Assembly (NCBI GenBank): GCA_965267535.1
Contig: OZ254082.1
Location: forward strand, 4,890,258 to 4,954,257
Origin: CAXBNB01 sp965267535
GTDB taxonomy: Bacteria > Bacteroidota > Bacteroidia > Cytophagales > Cyclobacteriaceae
Direction: 5' to 3'
Length of the DNA stretch: 64,000 bases
Numbering within the stretch: the stretch's first letter is position 1; each line of letters begins with the position of its first letter. Below are positions 43,984-51,904 of the stretch, piece by piece. The translations under genes were made by a program, and so were the position numbers. The notes below the pieces were generated by a model. That model saw only the letters and a list, made by a program, of their open reading frames with translations. It had not been told where the DNA came from and did no database searches.

Positions 43984-44014
43984 TTGGTTTAAGCAATTTA
44001 TTGGCTTAACTTCG
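43984..44014 (+). promoter_or_regulatory. Promoter of atpDC
   Basis: TTG at 43984-43986, 20 bp, then TAACTTCG at 44007-44014: the Bacteroidota -33/-7 arrangement with a single mismatch in the -7 box. The predicted leader before the ATG at 44063 is about 40 nt. Confidence 0.55.
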
Positions 44015-44062
44015 CACCTTCAAAATAATGATCAATAAAATTACTGTAATAAGCGATTTAAA

Positions 44063-45568
44063 ATGGCAAACATTGGTAAAATCACCCAAGTAATTGGCCC
44101 GGTAGTGGATATCAGTTTCGAATCCGAAGGAGCCAAGATTCCTAACATTCTGGACGCACTATACGTAACCCGGCCCGATGGTCAGAAAATCGTATTGGAA
44201 TGCCAGCAGCACTTAGGCGAAGACAGGATTCGTACTATAGCCATGGACAGTACCGAAGGTTTGCTTAGAGGAATGGACGTTGAAGACACAGGTGCTCCTA
44301 TCAAAATGCCTAAGGGCGAAGAAATTAAAGGAAGACTGTTCAACGTAGTAGGTGAAGCTATCGATGGTATCGATTCGCTGGACAACTCGGATGGTTTGCC
44401 AATCCACAGGCAGGCACCTAGCTTTGAAGACCTGTCTACTTCTACCGAAGTACTTTTTACAGGTATCAAAGTAATTGACCTGATTGAGCCTTATGCAAAA
44501 GGTGGAAAGATCGGTTTGTTTGGTGGAGCCGGTGTGGGTAAAACAGTACTTATTCAGGAATTGATCAACAACATTGCCAAAGGCCATGGTGGTTTATCTG
44601 TATTTGCCGGTGTAGGTGAGCGAACCAGAGAAGGTAATGACCTCCTTCGTGAAATGATCGAAGCAGGAATTGTAAACTACGGAGAGGAGTTTTTGGAATC
44701 TATCGAAAAAGGTGGATGGGACTTGTCTAAAGTTGACAAACAAAAATTAAAAGACTCTAAAGCTACTTTCGTATTTGGTCAGATGAACGAGCCTCCCGGG
44801 GCACGTGCCAGAGTAGCACTTTCTGGTCTTACTATTGCCGAGTACTTCCGTGACGGAGAAGGAGACGGAGAAGGAAAAGACATTCTTTTCTTTATTGACA
44901 ATATATTTAGATTTACTCAGGCCGGATCTGAGGTGTCAGCACTTTTGGGTAGGATGCCGTCGGCTGTGGGTTATCAGCCTACTCTGGCTACAGAGATGGG
45001 TGCCATGCAGGAAAGAATTACCTCTACAAAGAGAGGTTCGATTACATCGGTACAGGCTGTATATGTACCTGCCGATGACTTGACTGACCCTGCGCCAGCT
45101 ACTACTTTCTCTCACCTGGATGCTACTACTGTATTATCAAGAAAGATTGCCGAGCTGGGGATTTACCCTGCGGTTGATCCTTTGGATTCTACTTCCAGAA
45201 TTCTAACAGAAGAAGTAGTAGGAGCTGAGCACTACAACTGTGCGCAGCGTGTGATAGAGATATTGCAGCGCTACAAAGAATTGCAAGATATTATTGCCAT
45301 CCTTGGTATGGACGAACTTTCAGATGAAGACAAAGAAGTAGTACACCGCGCAAGAAGGGTACAAAGATTCTTGTCTCAGCCATTCCACGTAGCAGAGCAG
45401 TTTACAGGTCTTCCGGGTGCACTGGTAGACATCAAAGATACCATCAAAGGTTTCAACGAGATCATGGATGGAAAATACGATCACTTGCCTGAGGCAGCTT
45501 TCAACCTGGTAGGAACTATCGAAGAAGCAGTAGCCAAAGGTGAGAAAATGATGGCTGAAGCAAAATAA
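44063..45568 (+). CDS. atpD: F0F1 ATP synthase subunit beta
   Basis: A 501-residue catalytic subunit, easily recognised. The P loop GGAGVGKTVLIQELI is near 154-168, then GERTREGNDLLREM, DEPPGARARVALSGLTIAEYFRD-type sequence (here NEPPGARARVAL), FFIDNIFRFTQAGSEVSALLGRMPSAVGYQPTLATEMG in outline, and the C-terminal helical domain with DELSDEDKEVVHRARR. It hydrolyses or synthesises ATP in the F1 head on the inner membrane. Only atpC follows; the other subunits are encoded elsewhere, as is usual in Bacteroidota. Confidence 0.98.
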   Translation: MANIGKITQVIGPVVDISFESEGAKIPNILDALYVTRPDGQKIVLECQQHLGEDRIRTIAMDSTEGLLRGMDVEDTGAPIKMPKGEEIKGRLFNVVGEAIDGIDSLDNSDGLPIHRQAPSFEDLSTSTEVLFTGIKVIDLIEPYAKGGKIGLFGGAGVGKTVLIQELINNIAKGHGGLSVFAGVGERTREGNDLLREMIEAGIVNYGEEFLESIEKGGWDLSKVDKQKLKDSKATFVFGQMNEPPGARARVALSGLTIAEYFRDGEGDGEGKDILFFIDNIFRFTQAGSEVSALLGRMPSAVGYQPTLATEMGAMQERITSTKRGSITSVQAVYVPADDLTDPAPATTFSHLDATTVLSRKIAELGIYPAVDPLDSTSRILTEEVVGAEHYNCAQRVIEILQRYKELQDIIAILGMDELSDEDKEVVHRARRVQRFLSQPFHVAEQFTGLPGALVDIKDTIKGFNEIMDGKYDHLPEAAFNLVGTIEEAVAKGEKMMAEAK

Positions 45569-45578
45569 GAAAAGACGT

Positions 45579-45836
45579 ATGTTTTTAGATATAATTACAC
45601 CCGACAAAAGAGTATTTGAAGGAGAAGTAGATTCGGCTACATTTCCGGGAAGCGATGGGTCGTTTCAGATACTCAACGATCACGCCCCGCTTATAAGTTC
45701 GCTTGGCAGTGGCCTGCTTTCGTACAAGTATCAGGACCATAACCATGTGAAAGAAGAACAACTGAAAATTGACGGGGGAATGGTCGAAGTACTCAACAAC
45801 AGGGTGTTGGTATTAGTAGAATCCATTCAGGAATAA
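45579..45836 (+). CDS. atpC: F0F1 ATP synthase subunit epsilon
   Basis: An 85-residue protein, only the N-terminal beta-sandwich of epsilon (ITPDKRVFEGEVDSATFPGSDGSFQIL in outline, then LKIDGGMVEVLNNRVLVLVES). The C-terminal helical hairpin that inhibits ATP hydrolysis in E. coli (full length about 138) is missing, which is the common Bacteroidota form. It lies 10 bp after atpD. Without the hairpin, regulation of the reverse reaction must work differently. Confidence 0.95.
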   Translation: MFLDIITPDKRVFEGEVDSATFPGSDGSFQILNDHAPLISSLGSGLLSYKYQDHNHVKEEQLKIDGGMVEVLNNRVLVLVESIQE

Positions 45837-45858
45837 TCTAAGACTACAAACAATATTT

Positions 45859-45888
45859 AAAAGCCAACTCATTTTTGAGTTGGCTTTT
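45859..45888 (+). terminator. Terminator of atpDC
   Basis: A 13-bp stem (AAAAGCCAACTCA with TGAGTTGGCTTTT), a T loop and a trailing T-run, 22 bp after atpC. Nearly the same hairpin occurs after the type IX secretion substrate at 50155-50182. Confidence 0.9.
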
Positions 45889-46040
45889 TTATTATCCGGA
45901 GCTTTCCATATAGCTAAAAGGTTGAAATTAAGGGTATTCCCTGAGTTATGGATTTTTAGTTTGTGTATACCGATTTAAACCATCGGTTAACCTGTTTGAT
46001 TACAGGTAGCAAAACCATTTCATAACTAACTATTTCAACT

Positions 46041-49000
46041 ATGAACCAACTATTTACTTATCCAACCAACACCTGGCCAAAGTGGCCACTTGGCGTAGCA
46101 TTGCTATTGTACTGTTTGCTTTCATTCCAAAGTGCAACAGCAAAGGAAAAGCCACAACCCAAAGTACTGAGTGCAACGAACCCCTGGCAACAGATATTTT
46201 TAACATGGAATAGCACACAGGACAATGCCGGTAGTGGCGTTGTTCGGGCTGTGAGGATAGATCCATCCAGTGAAAACAATGCGCTTGCCGGAGCTACTAC
46301 TTCTGGTATATGGAGAACAACGACCAAAGGGGCATCCTGGAGTTTTGTATCCGGGGGAGTGCCTGAAGTAGAGTGGGTAAATGAGATCGTTTTTAGCCGG
46401 CAAAACCCAAACATAGTATACGCAGCTACTGATATGGGTATTGTAAAATCAACCGATGCAGGTCAGACGTGGGCGTATACCGGTTTGAAAAAGACGTTTC
46501 CTGATAAATACGGTTCTTTGGTGTGGGTAGATATTACCCGCAACAGTAGTGATATAATATATGCTACTACTCAAGAAGGCAATACCTATACTTTACACAA
46601 GTCTACCAATGGTGGTACGTCCTGGTCTGTCCAATACCAAACAACCCGGCGAATCTGGGACATGAGAGTAAAACCGGACGATCAAAATGTGGTATATATT
46701 CTCGAGGAATCGTCCAGTACAGGTTGGATCAATTTTAAGAGGTCAACCAATAGTGGTTCTACGTTTTCTACGATCAACAATGGTTTTCCGGCAGATTATA
46801 ATACTGCTACCCATAGAGCAAGGCTAGCGACAACCATAGCCAACAATAGTGTGGTATACATTGCCATAGGCTACAATGGAGGAGGCTCTAATGATAAGAT
46901 TTCATTTTTTAAATCGTCAGATGCAGGATTGTCTTTTGGAAAAAAGTGCTGTGGAAATTCGAATAACCCATTAGTAAACGCCAGCGGATCTACTGATTTT
47001 TTATATGAAACGTGTCATCTGGCTCAGTTATCATGGAATTTTGCTTTTACCGTTTCCGAAACAGATGAAAACTTCTTAGCCTGTGCAGCCAACAAACTCA
47101 AGATAAGCACAGACGGAGGGGCTACCTGGCAGTATGACTTGTCGGGACAGGTAGTTACAGGCTCTCAATACGATAGTTACCCCTCCAACAACGCCCACAC
47201 TGGAGTACATGGAGATCATCATGGATTGTCTGTGAGTGGAAGTCATATCTGGAATAGCAACGATGGAGGTGTTTACTATTCTGGTGACGGAGGGTGGACA
47301 GTAGTAAAAGACAAATCGGACGGTATGGGCATTCAAGAACTATGGGGGTTTAGTCAGTCGTTTAAAAACGACGTAATGGCAGTAGGACTCAATCATAACC
47401 AAATCTGCTACCGCGACGACAACATCTATGGTGGATGGATAGGAGTAAATGGAGCAGATGCCATGGCTGCTAATGTAAATCCGATAGATGATCAATATAT
47501 GTACAATCACCCATGGGGGCATGAAAGAGTAAAAAGATCTCTTACTGGTAAAACAGGCCACCAGTTTCAAAACCTGGGAATAGAGTTGGGTTATATCACT
47601 TTAGACAACTTAGAGTTTCATCCGCACCATTATTACACTATATATGGAAGTAACTATGGCGACAGAAATGATACATATAAGCTTGCCAAAACAACAGATA
47701 ATGCAAATACCTGGCAAACCATAAAGTCTTTTGAGGCAGAACAAAAAAATGCAGTTTCTGTAAAGGTCAGTTATGCAGACCCTAGCTATGTATATGCCGT
47801 AGTGGAGCCAAATCGAGTGATAAAGTCTACAGACGAAGGAGCTACCTGGACAGAAGTAGGACCACCGGCCTCATTACACAACAATCTACCCCTTTGGAGA
47901 ATGGCCGTAAGCGATCAGAATCCGGAGCATATTTGGGTAACTGTAAAAAACAATCAAAACATACGTAAAGTATTACGCTCAACCGATGGCGGAGCTACCT
48001 GGTCAGACTATTCCACAGGCTTACCGTCATACGCTATATATTCTATCATTTATCAGCGAGGCAGTGATGATCTGCTTTATGTGGGTACCCGTTTTGGAAT
48101 CTACTACCGTAAAAATGGAATGAGCCAATGGGAGCTATTTGGAACAGGTATGCCTGCCTGCAATACCAGCTTCATGTTTATCAATTATGCTAAAGGCAAA
48201 ATCCGGGTTGGTACATCCCGTGGGTTGTGGGAAAATGATTTGTTTGAGCGAACAGCTCCTAAAGCTAATATTGCGGCTGATCGAACGGAAGTAAGTGGTG
48301 ACTTTCCCACGGTAAAATTTGCAGATTTTTCTGTAGTAGACGAAACGGCAACTTTTCAATGGCAGTTTCCCGGTGGAGATCCAGCCAGTTCTACCGAAGA
48401 GCGCCCTGTGGTTTCGTATGCGAATGCCCCTGCAGGTAGTTATGATGTAACCCTCACCGTCACAGATTCGAGAGGTACCAGTACCCAAACACTTACAGGT
48501 TTTATAGTTTCTGATGGTTCATCACCGTCACCACCCGTTACGGTTTATTATGTAGATAGCGAAACAACAGCACAAGACGGGAAAGCTATCAACGCCATAG
48601 ATGGATCAAACGGAACAATATGGCATACAAAGTGGTCTGGAGGAGCAGATCCCCAGCCCCATGAGATACAACTGGATCTGGGTGCAAGCTTTTCCATCAC
48701 AGGGCTAAAATACATGCCCAGACAAGACCAATCCAATGGACGAATAGCACAATATGAAATCTATGTGAGTGAAGACCCGACAAATTGGGGCGCAGCAATG
48801 GCAACAGGAACCTGGCCAAATACTGCAGATCAAAAAACGGTAAACTTCACAGCTAAAAATGGAAGATATATACGTCTCAGGTCATTGTCGGAAGTAAATG
48901 GAAATGCATTTACTTCTGCAGCAGAGATTTCGGCAATAAAACAACCGATTTCTTCCGGCTCATCGCTGACGGTACATTATGTGGATAGTGAAGAAACGTC

Positions 49001-50135
49001 GGGCGAAAACGGAGCAGCTACCAATGCTATAGATGGGGATAATACTACGATCTGGCATACCAAATGGGCCGGAGGAACTGATCCACAGCCACACGAAATA
49101 CAGTTGGGGCTGGGTGCTACCTACTCAGTGAGTGGACTTACATACCTGCCCCGGCAAAACCAGTCTAATGGCAGAATAGCCCAATATGAGATTTATGTGA
49201 GTACAGATGGCACAAACTGGGGAAGCCCGGTAGCAACGGGTACCTGGCAAAATACAGCAGATCTAAAAACGGTCAATTTCTCAGCGGTAAACGGAAATTA
49301 TGTAAGGTTAAGGTCATTGTCAGAGGTTAATGGAGCAGCATATACTTCAGCAGCTGAGATCGATATAATCAAATCAAACGCTACTCCTACACTATCTGTG
49401 CATTATGTGGATAGTGAAGAATTGTCAGGAGAGAATGGAGCGGCTACCAATGCTATAGATGCAGATAACAATACAATCTGGCACACCAAATGGGCCGGAG
49501 GAACTGACCCCCAACCCCACGAAATACAACTGTCACTAGGCGGAACTTTTTCTTTAAGTGGCCTTACGTATTTGCCAAGGCAGGACGGGAGCCAAAACGG
49601 GAGGATAAGTCAGTACGAAGTTTATGTAAGTGAGGATCCGGCAAATTGGGGTGCAGCTGTAGCATCCGGAACATGGGCCAATTCTTCAGATTTGAAAACG
49701 GTAAATTTTACACCAAAAACAGGCAATTACATTCGGTTAAGATCATTGTCTGAAGTAAACGGATCCGCTTTTACTTCTGCTGCTGAAATCAATGTCATTC
49801 AAAGCAACTCGGCAAGAATAGCGGAAGAAAAGCAGGTAATTATGGATGTTGCTCCTCCCCTGTCGGAAGAAGTGAATATTTTTCCAGTGCCTTTTTCAGA
49901 TAATATTTCCATAAAACTCACCTCAGCAAGTGTACACGAGCGCACCAAAATTCGAATACTAGACATGAAGGGAAGAGTTGTCTATAGAAGCATTCACTCC
50001 CCCAACGACGGATTATTGAAAATTAACACAAGCGATTTTCAAGATGGAGTTTATGTGGTAGAATTAAAAAATGCTATGCGTTTCCAGAGAAAGAAAATAG
50101 TAAAAGGAAATGTATTGTTGAAAGAAAAGGAATAG
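46041..50135 (+). CDS. Type IX secretion substrate: sortilin/GH74-like propeller, PKD and three discoidin domains
   Basis: A 1364-residue secreted protein with a signal peptide (about 1-35). A beta-propeller rich in Asp-box/BNR-like repeats spans about 45-735 (STDAGQTWAYTG, STNGGTSWSV, TTDNANTWQTI, SSTDGGATWSD). A PKD domain is at about 739-827 and three tandem F5/8 type C (discoidin/CBM32-like) domains at about 833-970, 977-1114 and 1120-1257. The C-terminal sorting domain is at about 1285-1364 (NIFPVPFSDNISI, then DFQDGVYVVELKN). The sorting domain marks export by type IX secretion and surface attachment. The propeller resembles xyloglucanase/sialidase folds, but catalytic acids could not be placed. 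Likely glycan binding or degradation. Confidence 0.85.
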   Translation: MNQLFTYPTNTWPKWPLGVALLLYCLLSFQSATAKEKPQPKVLSATNPWQQIFLTWNSTQDNAGSGVVRAVRIDPSSENNALAGATTSGIWRTTTKGASWSFVSGGVPEVEWVNEIVFSRQNPNIVYAATDMGIVKSTDAGQTWAYTGLKKTFPDKYGSLVWVDITRNSSDIIYATTQEGNTYTLHKSTNGGTSWSVQYQTTRRIWDMRVKPDDQNVVYILEESSSTGWINFKRSTNSGSTFSTINNGFPADYNTATHRARLATTIANNSVVYIAIGYNGGGSNDKISFFKSSDAGLSFGKKCCGNSNNPLVNASGSTDFLYETCHLAQLSWNFAFTVSETDENFLACAANKLKISTDGGATWQYDLSGQVVTGSQYDSYPSNNAHTGVHGDHHGLSVSGSHIWNSNDGGVYYSGDGGWTVVKDKSDGMGIQELWGFSQSFKNDVMAVGLNHNQICYRDDNIYGGWIGVNGADAMAANVNPIDDQYMYNHPWGHERVKRSLTGKTGHQFQNLGIELGYITLDNLEFHPHHYYTIYGSNYGDRNDTYKLAKTTDNANTWQTIKSFEAEQKNAVSVKVSYADPSYVYAVVEPNRVIKSTDEGATWTEVGPPASLHNNLPLWRMAVSDQNPEHIWVTVKNNQNIRKVLRSTDGGATWSDYSTGLPSYAIYSIIYQRGSDDLLYVGTRFGIYYRKNGMSQWELFGTGMPACNTSFMFINYAKGKIRVGTSRGLWENDLFERTAPKANIAADRTEVSGDFPTVKFADFSVVDETATFQWQFPGGDPASSTEERPVVSYANAPAGSYDVTLTVTDSRGTSTQTLTGFIVSDGSSPSPPVTVYYVDSETTAQDGKAINAIDGSNGTIWHTKWSGGADPQPHEIQLDLGASFSITGLKYMPRQDQSNGRIAQYEIYVSEDPTNWGAAMATGTWPNTADQKTVNFTAKNGRYIRLRSLSEVNGNAFTSAAEISAIKQPISSGSSLTVHYVDSEETSGENGAATNAIDGDNTTIWHTKWAGGTDPQPHEIQLGLGATYSVSGLTYLPRQNQSNGRIAQYEIYVSTDGTNWGSPVATGTWQNTADLKTVNFSAVNGNYVRLRSLSEVNGAAYTSAAEIDIIKSNATPTLSVHYVDSEELSGENGAATNAIDADNNTIWHTKWAGGTDPQPHEIQLSLGGTFSLSGLTYLPRQDGSQNGRISQYEVYVSEDPANWGAAVASGTWANSSDLKTVNFTPKTGNYIRLRSLSEVNGSAFTSAAEINVIQSNSARIAEEKQVIMDVAPPLSEEVNIFPVPFSDNISIKLTSASVHERTKIRILDMKGRVVYRSIHSPNDGLLKINTSDFQDGVYVVELKNAMRFQRKKIVKGNVLLKEKE
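48538..49812 (+). repeat. Three tandem discoidin-domain repeats inside the secreted protein
   Basis: Three units of about 430 bp encode domains starting HYVDSEE/YYVDSET, with shared landmarks IWHTKW, DPQPHEIQL, NGRIAQYEIYVS and RLRSLSEVNG. The second and third are more alike than either is to the first, suggesting stepwise duplication. Units begin near 48538, 48972 and 49398. Confidence 0.85.
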
Positions 50136-50154
50136 CCTTGAAAAAACAATAAAG

Positions 50155-50182
50155 AAAGCCAGCTCATTTTTGAGTTGGCTTT
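50155..50182 (+). terminator. Terminator of the secreted-protein gene
   Basis: Stem AAAGCCAGCTCA with TGAGTTGGCTTT (one G-T pair), a TTTT loop and a trailing T-run, 20 bp after the stop. Confidence 0.88.
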
Positions 50183-50324
50183 TTTAGTATATGGCGGTTA
50201 CTTTTTAGAAAGCCTTAATTCATGTATACCCTACAAAAAAAAGGTATACATACTCCTGTTTTCCAATATTTTACCTAACTTTTTAAACTCAAAATCATCA
50301 GCTAGACGTTAAACGTAAACCTTC

Positions 50325-51002
50325 ATGGAACCAAAAACCGCCCTTATAGTAGGAGCTACAGGATTGGTGGGTCGGCAATTGTTAGATGTACTTCTGGAAA
50401 ACGACTACTATCAAGAGATATTGGTGGTAGGCCGACGATCAGTCGAAGTAAAAGACAATAGAATCAGGGAAATTATTATAGACTTTGATGTGTTTAATCA
50501 TAGCAAGGATCAGATTTCTGCCGACGATTACTATTGCTGCATAGGCACCACCATGAAAAAGGCCGGATCCAAGGAGGCGTTTATGAAAGTGGACTACTCC
50601 TATCCGCTCACACTAGCCGAGCATGCCAAAACCGACCCTAAATTCAAGCAGTTTTTGTTGGTGTCTTCCTATGGAGCAAATCCCGAATCTGCTCTTTTTT
50701 ACAATGAAGTAAAAGGAAAGACAGAAGATGCACTGAAGGCACTCAACCTCAATAAACTTTTGATCTTCCAGCCGTCGTTGTTGCTTGGCTATCGCAATGA
50801 ATTTCGGTTTTTCGAGGAGGCCGCCAAGCTCATTTCGGCTATACTTTCCTTTTTTATCATTGGAGCACGCTACAGACTATGGGCCATCAAAGGCTCGGAT
50901 GTAGCACGGGCCATGTTTATAGTGGCAAAGAGAAATATGCCGAAACAACTCCATGTTTTTAAACCCCTTCGAATGATTAAAATCGCTCGAGGTTCATCCT
51001 AG
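50325..51002 (+). CDS. NAD(P)-binding atypical SDR (HTATIP2/HIM1-like)
   Basis: A 225-residue Rossmann protein. The nucleotide-binding motif GATGLVGRQLLDVLL is at 11-25, followed by the arginine pair VVGRRSVEV typical of NADP binding. CCIGTTMKKAGSKEAFMKVDYSY, LLVSSYGANPESALFYNEVKGKTE and LLIFQPSLLLGYRNEFR are the signatures of the HTATIP2/YwnB-like atypical SDRs. The catalytic Tyr (FYNEVKGK) is kept. Substrate unknown. A membrane-like stretch (AILSFFIIGARY) near 190 may associate it with a membrane. It is followed after 87 bp by dtd. Confidence 0.8.
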   Translation: MEPKTALIVGATGLVGRQLLDVLLENDYYQEILVVGRRSVEVKDNRIREIIIDFDVFNHSKDQISADDYYCCIGTTMKKAGSKEAFMKVDYSYPLTLAEHAKTDPKFKQFLLVSSYGANPESALFYNEVKGKTEDALKALNLNKLLIFQPSLLLGYRNEFRFFEEAAKLISAILSFFIIGARYRLWAIKGSDVARAMFIVAKRNMPKQLHVFKPLRMIKIARGSS

Positions 51003-51089
51003 CATTGCCTAGCCTATTCTAGGGTCATTTTTAGTTTGGTTTCTCTTTCAAAAGGCATATAATTGAGCCCAAAATAAACGGGCAAAAGC

Positions 51090-51542
51090 GTGAAAGTAGT
51101 AATACAGAAAGTATCCGAATCGGAGGTGACCATAGATGGTGAAGTAAGAGGCAAAATAGGAAATGGACTTATGGTACTGCTCGGCATAGAAGATACCGAC
51201 GGGCAGGAAGATATTACATGGTTGGTGAAGAAAATTATTAACCTGCGTATTTTTTTGGATGAAAATGATATAATGAACAAAAGCTTGATAGATGTAGACG
51301 GTGATATATTGCTCATCAGTCAGTTTACATTGCATGCCAGTACCAAAAAAGGAAACAGGCCCTCGTATATTCAGGCAGCTAAACCCGAAGTGGCTATTCC
51401 CATCTATGAGCAGTTTATTTCACATTTGGAAGAGCAGTTAGGGAAAAAAATACAAACCGGAGAATTTGGTGCTGATATGAAAGTGTCGTTGATCAATGAC
51501 GGACCGGTAACAATCATAATTGATACCAAAGACAAGAAATAA
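51090..51542 (+). CDS. dtd: D-aminoacyl-tRNA deacylase
   Basis: A 150-residue homodimeric enzyme of standard length. The two conserved motifs are ISQFTLHASTKKGNRPS (about 77-93) and LINDGPVTIIIDT (about 133-145, the GlyxisPro-type region). It removes D-amino acids wrongly charged to tRNA. The start is GTG at 51090, which gives the exact family N-terminus MKVVIQKVSESEV. The stop shares a base with the next ATG (TAATG). Confidence 0.95.
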   Translation: MKVVIQKVSESEVTIDGEVRGKIGNGLMVLLGIEDTDGQEDITWLVKKIINLRIFLDENDIMNKSLIDVDGDILLISQFTLHASTKKGNRPSYIQAAKPEVAIPIYEQFISHLEEQLGKKIQTGEFGADMKVSLINDGPVTIIIDTKDKK

Positions 51543-51868
51543 TGACGATAAAGGAAGCTCAGGACGAAGTAGATAACTGGATCAAAACCATCGGCGTGCG
51601 GTATTTCAACGAATTGACCAATATGACTATGCTTACTGAGGAAGTGGGTGAACTGGCACGTATAATGGCACGAAAGTACGGTGAGCAGTCATTTAAAGAA
51701 TCCGACAAAAACAAAGATCTTGGTGATGAAATGGCAGATGTGTTGTGGGTGCTGATTTGCCTGGCCAATCAAACCGGAGTAGACCTGACAGAAGCTTTGC
51801 AGAAAAACATAGCCAAGAAGACAAAGCGAGATGCCACCCGCCACAAAAACAACGACAAGCTCCGCTAA
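51542..51868 (+). CDS. MazG-like nucleotide pyrophosphohydrolase
   Basis: A 108-residue all-helical protein with the metal-binding pattern EEVGELARIMARKYGEQ (about 32-48) and LGDEMADVLWVLICLAN (about 61-77), i.e. ExxE and ExxD. It belongs to the MazG/YpjD-type pyrophosphohydrolases that hydrolyse noncanonical NTPs to monophosphates. It overlaps dtd by 1 bp, giving a two-gene quality-control operon for tRNA charging and nucleotides. The C-terminus is basic (KKTKRDATRHKNNDK). Confidence 0.88.
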   Translation: MTIKEAQDEVDNWIKTIGVRYFNELTNMTMLTEEVGELARIMARKYGEQSFKESDKNKDLGDEMADVLWVLICLANQTGVDLTEALQKNIAKKTKRDATRHKNNDKLR

Positions 51869-51889
51869 ACATCCGAAGCTTTGTCGTTG
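51850..51889 (+). terminator. Hairpin at the end of the dtd operon
   Basis: CAACGACAAGC pairs with GCTTTGTCGTTG with a single bulge across an 17-nt loop, and includes the last codons and stop of the MazG-like gene. There is no long T-run, so its role as a terminator is uncertain. It also lies just before the convergent GH15 stop at 51905. Confidence 0.45.
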
Positions 51890-51904
51890 ATTGGATAATA
51901 AATG

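Noticed and set aside
43768..43992. A 74-codon reading frame before atpD
   Set aside because: No recognisable domain or promoter, and it runs into the atpD promoter region at 43984. Probably chance.
44063..45568. atpD-atpC as a truncated ATP synthase operon
   Set aside because: Separation of atpDC from the other subunits and a short epsilon are normal in Bacteroidota, not signs of loss.
45969..45987. Short inverted repeat ACCGAT...ATCGGT ahead of the secreted-protein gene
   Set aside because: Six-base arms are too short to call an operator without other support.
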